NCBI RefSeq assembly: GCF_024385605.1
Contig: NZ_JANFOJ010000005.1
Coordinates: 62,001 to 126,000 of the forward strand
Direction: 5' to 3'
DNA from: Sporolactobacillus sp. STSJ-5
GTDB lineage: Bacteria; Bacillota; Bacilli; Bacillales; Sporolactobacillaceae
DNA: 64,000 bases
The position numbers were made by a program, and so were the translations under genes. This document shows positions 61,577 through 64,000 of the stretch, one piece after another (position 1 is the stretch's first letter; every line of letters begins with the position of its first letter). The notes under the pieces are model-generated. The model was not told where the DNA came from, made no database searches, and saw only the letters and a program-made list of their open reading frames with translations.

Positions 61577-62953
61577 TTATCCGCGAACCTGTGAACAGTT
61601 CGCTTCGATTTCTTCCCACTTCATGTACTTGCGATCAATGTCTTCTTCAATCAGCTGACTGCCGATTTGTACCTCGATCAATTCGAGTGCATCATCAGCT
61701 TTAATTGCATGAAGCGTTTCGGCTGTAACGATGACAACGTCGCCAGGCTTGATCGAACGGATCACGCCGTTTTCCGCATAGCGGCCATTGCCCTTGACAA
61801 TTGTCCATACTTCCTTGCGCATATGATGACAATGATAGCTGAGATTGGCACCGGCTTTAATCACGATCTTTTTTGTTAGTACTTCTTCATTATTAACCGA
61901 GTACCGTGAATAATCGAGAACACGATAGGAACCCCATTGGCGTTCTTCATACATCGGGCGCTGGTCAAAGCCCTTCATTACTTCTTTTATGCGCGGACTC
62001 TGTTCTTTATCCGAAACAAGAATACCGTCCGGGCTGACTGCAACAATCGCATTTGAAACGCCGATTACCGTCACCGGCAGATCAAGTTCGTTAATCAGAT
62101 TCGTGTTTGCCGAATCATCGCTGATAATTCCTTTGCCGATCTGTTTTGTTGCCATTTCTTCAGTCAGGGTGTTCCAAGTACCAAGGTCTTTCCAGAACCC
62201 TTCATAAGGCAGCGCAACAATGTTTTTTGCCTTTTCAACAACTGCGTAGTCAAAGCTGATTTTCGGCAGCTTGGCAAATTGTTGTGAAAGCTCCTCATAG
62301 TTAAGCGGCAGGCCCAGCGATTCCAAAATGGAAATGACATAGTTCAGACGGAATGCAAATACACCGCAGTTCCAAAGAGCGGAATCTTTAATCAGCGTTT
62401 CCGCCAGTTCTGTAGTTGGTTTTTCAGTGAAATGATCCACTTTAATAAATGATTTATTTTCGCCTTTAACAGGAACAATATAACCATATTTTTCCGAAGG
62501 GTAGGTTGGTTTGACACCCATAAGTGCCAAATCTGCCTTCGTTTCATCGAGTAAATTCTCTAAGTCAAGGATTCGTTTAAAAAATGCGGTATCGACATAA
62601 GGATCGACCGGCAGTACAGCAACCGCATCGTCAAGAGAAGCGTCCGTCATGGTATATAAATAGGAAGCTGCAAGTGCGATTGCCGGAAAGGTATCACGAC
62701 GTTCCGGTTCAACGATTAAAGGCACATCCTTACCAAGCTGGTTTTCAAGCATCTCCACTTGACCCTTTCCCGTCGCAATCACTGTTGATTTTCCAAGTCC
62801 CACTTCGTTCAACTGGCCGAATACCCGCTGAACCATTGAAGACAGCTTCTTATCTTGGTCTTCAAGCACTCTCAGAAATTGTTTGGATCGTGCATCATTA
62901 GACAGTGGCCATAATCGTTTTCCTGACCCGCCTGATAGCAAAACTAATCGCAT
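61577..62953 (-). CDS. manC: Mannose-1-phosphate guanylyltransferase with C-terminal cupin domain
   Basis: The 458-aa bifunctional-type protein begins with the nucleotidyltransferase motif LLSGGSGKRLWPLSNDARSKQFL and has the FTEKP motif near residue 158. Residues 340-450 are a type II PMI cupin with SYHCHHMRKEVWTIVKGNG and ETLHAIKADD. It makes GDP-mannose from mannose 1-phosphate and may isomerise mannose 6-phosphate; manA lies at 13438-14394. GAGGAGAG precedes the ATG. GDP-mannose probably feeds surface glycan synthesis. Confidence 0.92.
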   Translation of the reverse strand: MRLVLLSGGSGKRLWPLSNDARSKQFLRVLEDQDKKLSSMVQRVFGQLNEVGLGKSTVIATGKGQVEMLENQLGKDVPLIVEPERRDTFPAIALAASYLYTMTDASLDDAVAVLPVDPYVDTAFFKRILDLENLLDETKADLALMGVKPTYPSEKYGYIVPVKGENKSFIKVDHFTEKPTTELAETLIKDSALWNCGVFAFRLNYVISILESLGLPLNYEELSQQFAKLPKISFDYAVVEKAKNIVALPYEGFWKDLGTWNTLTEEMATKQIGKGIISDDSANTNLINELDLPVTVIGVSNAIVAVSPDGILVSDKEQSPRIKEVMKGFDQRPMYEERQWGSYRVLDYSRYSVNNEEVLTKKIVIKAGANLSYHCHHMRKEVWTIVKGNGRYAENGVIRSIKPGDVVIVTAETLHAIKADDALELIEVQIGSQLIEEDIDRKYMKWEEIEANCSQVRG

Positions 62954-63126
62954 GTTAACTCTCTCCTCATGATCTTTTATTACATAGACTGAGTCGCGAT
63001 CAAATTCTATGTAATTAGCTCTTTATATTTTTATCTGAACCTTGTTTTGCAATGAAAAAATAACGTTGACTGATTCTATTATGCCACTAAAAGGAAATAA
63101 CGATCAATACTCATCGGCCAAATCAC

Positions 63127-64000
63127 CTATTTGGATACCATGCGCATTCGATTGGCAAGATAATTTCCGGTAAGACTTTCCGAAATCTTCGCAACCTGCT
63201 CAGGAGTACCTTCGGCAACAACTTTCCCTCCGGACGGGCCGCCGCCGGGTCCTAGATCGACGACATAATCACAATTTGCGATCAAATCAGGGTCGTGGTC
63301 GATGAGAATAACCGTAGAATCCTCAGCCATTAAGCGATCCAATACCCCGAGCAGCATTTCAATATTTTGCGGATGCAGCCCTGTTGACGGTTCATCAAGT
63401 ATATAAAGCGTTCCCTGATGATGCTTCTGCAGTTCACCGGCAAGTTTCATTCGCTGCGCTTCACCGCCGGAAAGTCCCGGTGTCGGTTCACCGAGCCGTA
63501 AATAGCCGAGTCCGACGCTCTGAAGAAGACGGAGTGGTTCGACCAATCCAGGAACATCAGCGAAAAACCCAGCTGCTTCATCAATGTTCATCTCCAATAC
63601 ATCGGCAATCGACTTGCCGCGAACGTTAATCGTCAAAGTCTCCGGCTCGTAGCGTGTGCCGCCGCAATGCGGACAGCGGACGCGCTGCTCCGGCAAATAC
63701 TGCATGTCAAGCGCCATCTCTCCTTTTCCTTCACAGACCGCACAACGTCCGCCTTTCACATTAAAGGAAAAATAACCGGCATCCCATTTTCTTCCTGCCT
63801 CTGCCGAAGCCTGGGCAAACAGGTTACGAATTAAATCAAAAATGCCGGTATACGTCGCCGGGGTAGAACGTGCATTGCGTCCGATCGGTGCCGCATCAAC
63901 AACGAGAATACGCCGGATTTCGGCTGCACCGGTTAAATGATCGACATATGTTGGCAGACTCGTTTTATTGAGATGCGTACGGATTGCCGGAACGAGTGCT
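63127..64000 (-). CDS. UvrA-family ATPase, 5' part outside window
   Basis: The reading frame is open from the window edge (64000) to TAA at 63127. It shows the second ABC half of UvrA: RSTPATYTGIFDLIRNLFA, GYFSFNVKGGRCAVCEGKG...RCPHCGGTRYEPETL (zinc module CxxC...CxxC), signature LSGGEAQRMKLA, Walker B LYILDEPSTGLHPQN and the H-loop LIDHD. The ending TGNYLANRM is shorter than in housekeeping UvrA, so it may be a UvrA2-type paralogue. The uvrB partner is not in view. Confidence 0.88.
   Translation of the reverse strand, partial: ALVPAIRTHLNKTSLPTYVDHLTGAAEIRRILVVDAAPIGRNARSTPATYTGIFDLIRNLFAQASAEAGRKWDAGYFSFNVKGGRCAVCEGKGEMALDMQYLPEQRVRCPHCGGTRYEPETLTINVRGKSIADVLEMNIDEAAGFFADVPGLVEPLRLLQSVGLGYLRLGEPTPGLSGGEAQRMKLAGELQKHHQGTLYILDEPSTGLHPQNIEMLLGVLDRLMAEDSTVILIDHDPDLIANCDYVVDLGPGGGPSGGKVVAEGTPEQVAKISESLTGNYLANRMRMVSK

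Overview
The window looks like chromosome of a low-G+C Gram-positive bacterium of the Bacillales. Supporting signs are strong AAGGAGG-type ribosome binding sites, a ComK homologue, a PucR-type purine regulator, PepV, YrrN/YrrO-type U32 proteins, a T-box leader, an MntR-like operator in front of mntH, and many U-tailed terminators. A Sporolactobacillus-like host is possible, but I cannot fix the genus from sequence alone.

Layout. 1-16.4 kb: a partial AAA ATPase, a membrane protein, an MHS-family transporter, a trans-sulfuration enzyme, mntH, a glycosyltransferase pair, a tRNA-hydroxylation U32 pair, an HIBADH-family dehydrogenase, manA followed by a ribokinase remnant, a truncated YjdF-like gene and a four-gene TetR operon. 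16.4-39 kb: a purine/allantoin catabolic region (permease, allantoinase, ureidoglycine-glyoxylate aminotransferase, allantoate amidohydrolase, PucR regulator, second allantoinase with an SsuABC-like ABC importer, amidase). 39-48 kb: sucrose hydrolase, a DrrAB-type ABC exporter, two MFS exporters, a D-2-hydroxyacid dehydrogenase and D-amino acid aminotransferase. 48-64 kb: glycerol-1-phosphate dehydrogenase with a HAD phosphatase, comK, a PTS EIIC-like permease, YfhO, AlkD, an aldo/keto reductase, a SAM hydrolase behind a T-box, a YczE-like protein, pepV, manC and a partial uvrA-family gene.

The most interesting object is a 9,022-bp transposon of the Tn552 type (27719-36740) inserted in the ATPase gene of the ABC importer. 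It has terminal inverted repeats starting TGT, a perfect 6-bp target duplication (ATGCGC), and the 480-aa DDE transposase plus 270-aa ATPase pair typical of Tn552. Removing it restores an in-frame ATPase gene. It carries a very A+T-rich cargo that reads as an unrecognised RiPP (ribosomally made, modified peptide) pathway: a 35-aa Cys-free precursor, a YcaO protein fused to an E1-like zinc-binding N-terminal region, an arginase-family enzyme with an N-terminal winged-helix/RRE-like region and complete metal ligands (a candidate peptide arginase, Arg to ornithine), an MFS exporter and a DUF6176-like protein. I know of peptide arginases in other RiPP classes, but not of an arginase paired with YcaO.

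Other points of interest are a second transposon recombinase that has lost its catalytic serine, a leader peptide plus terminator in front of an MFS exporter, a T-box with a candidate Met specifier in front of SAM hydrolase, and three families of non-coding repeats.
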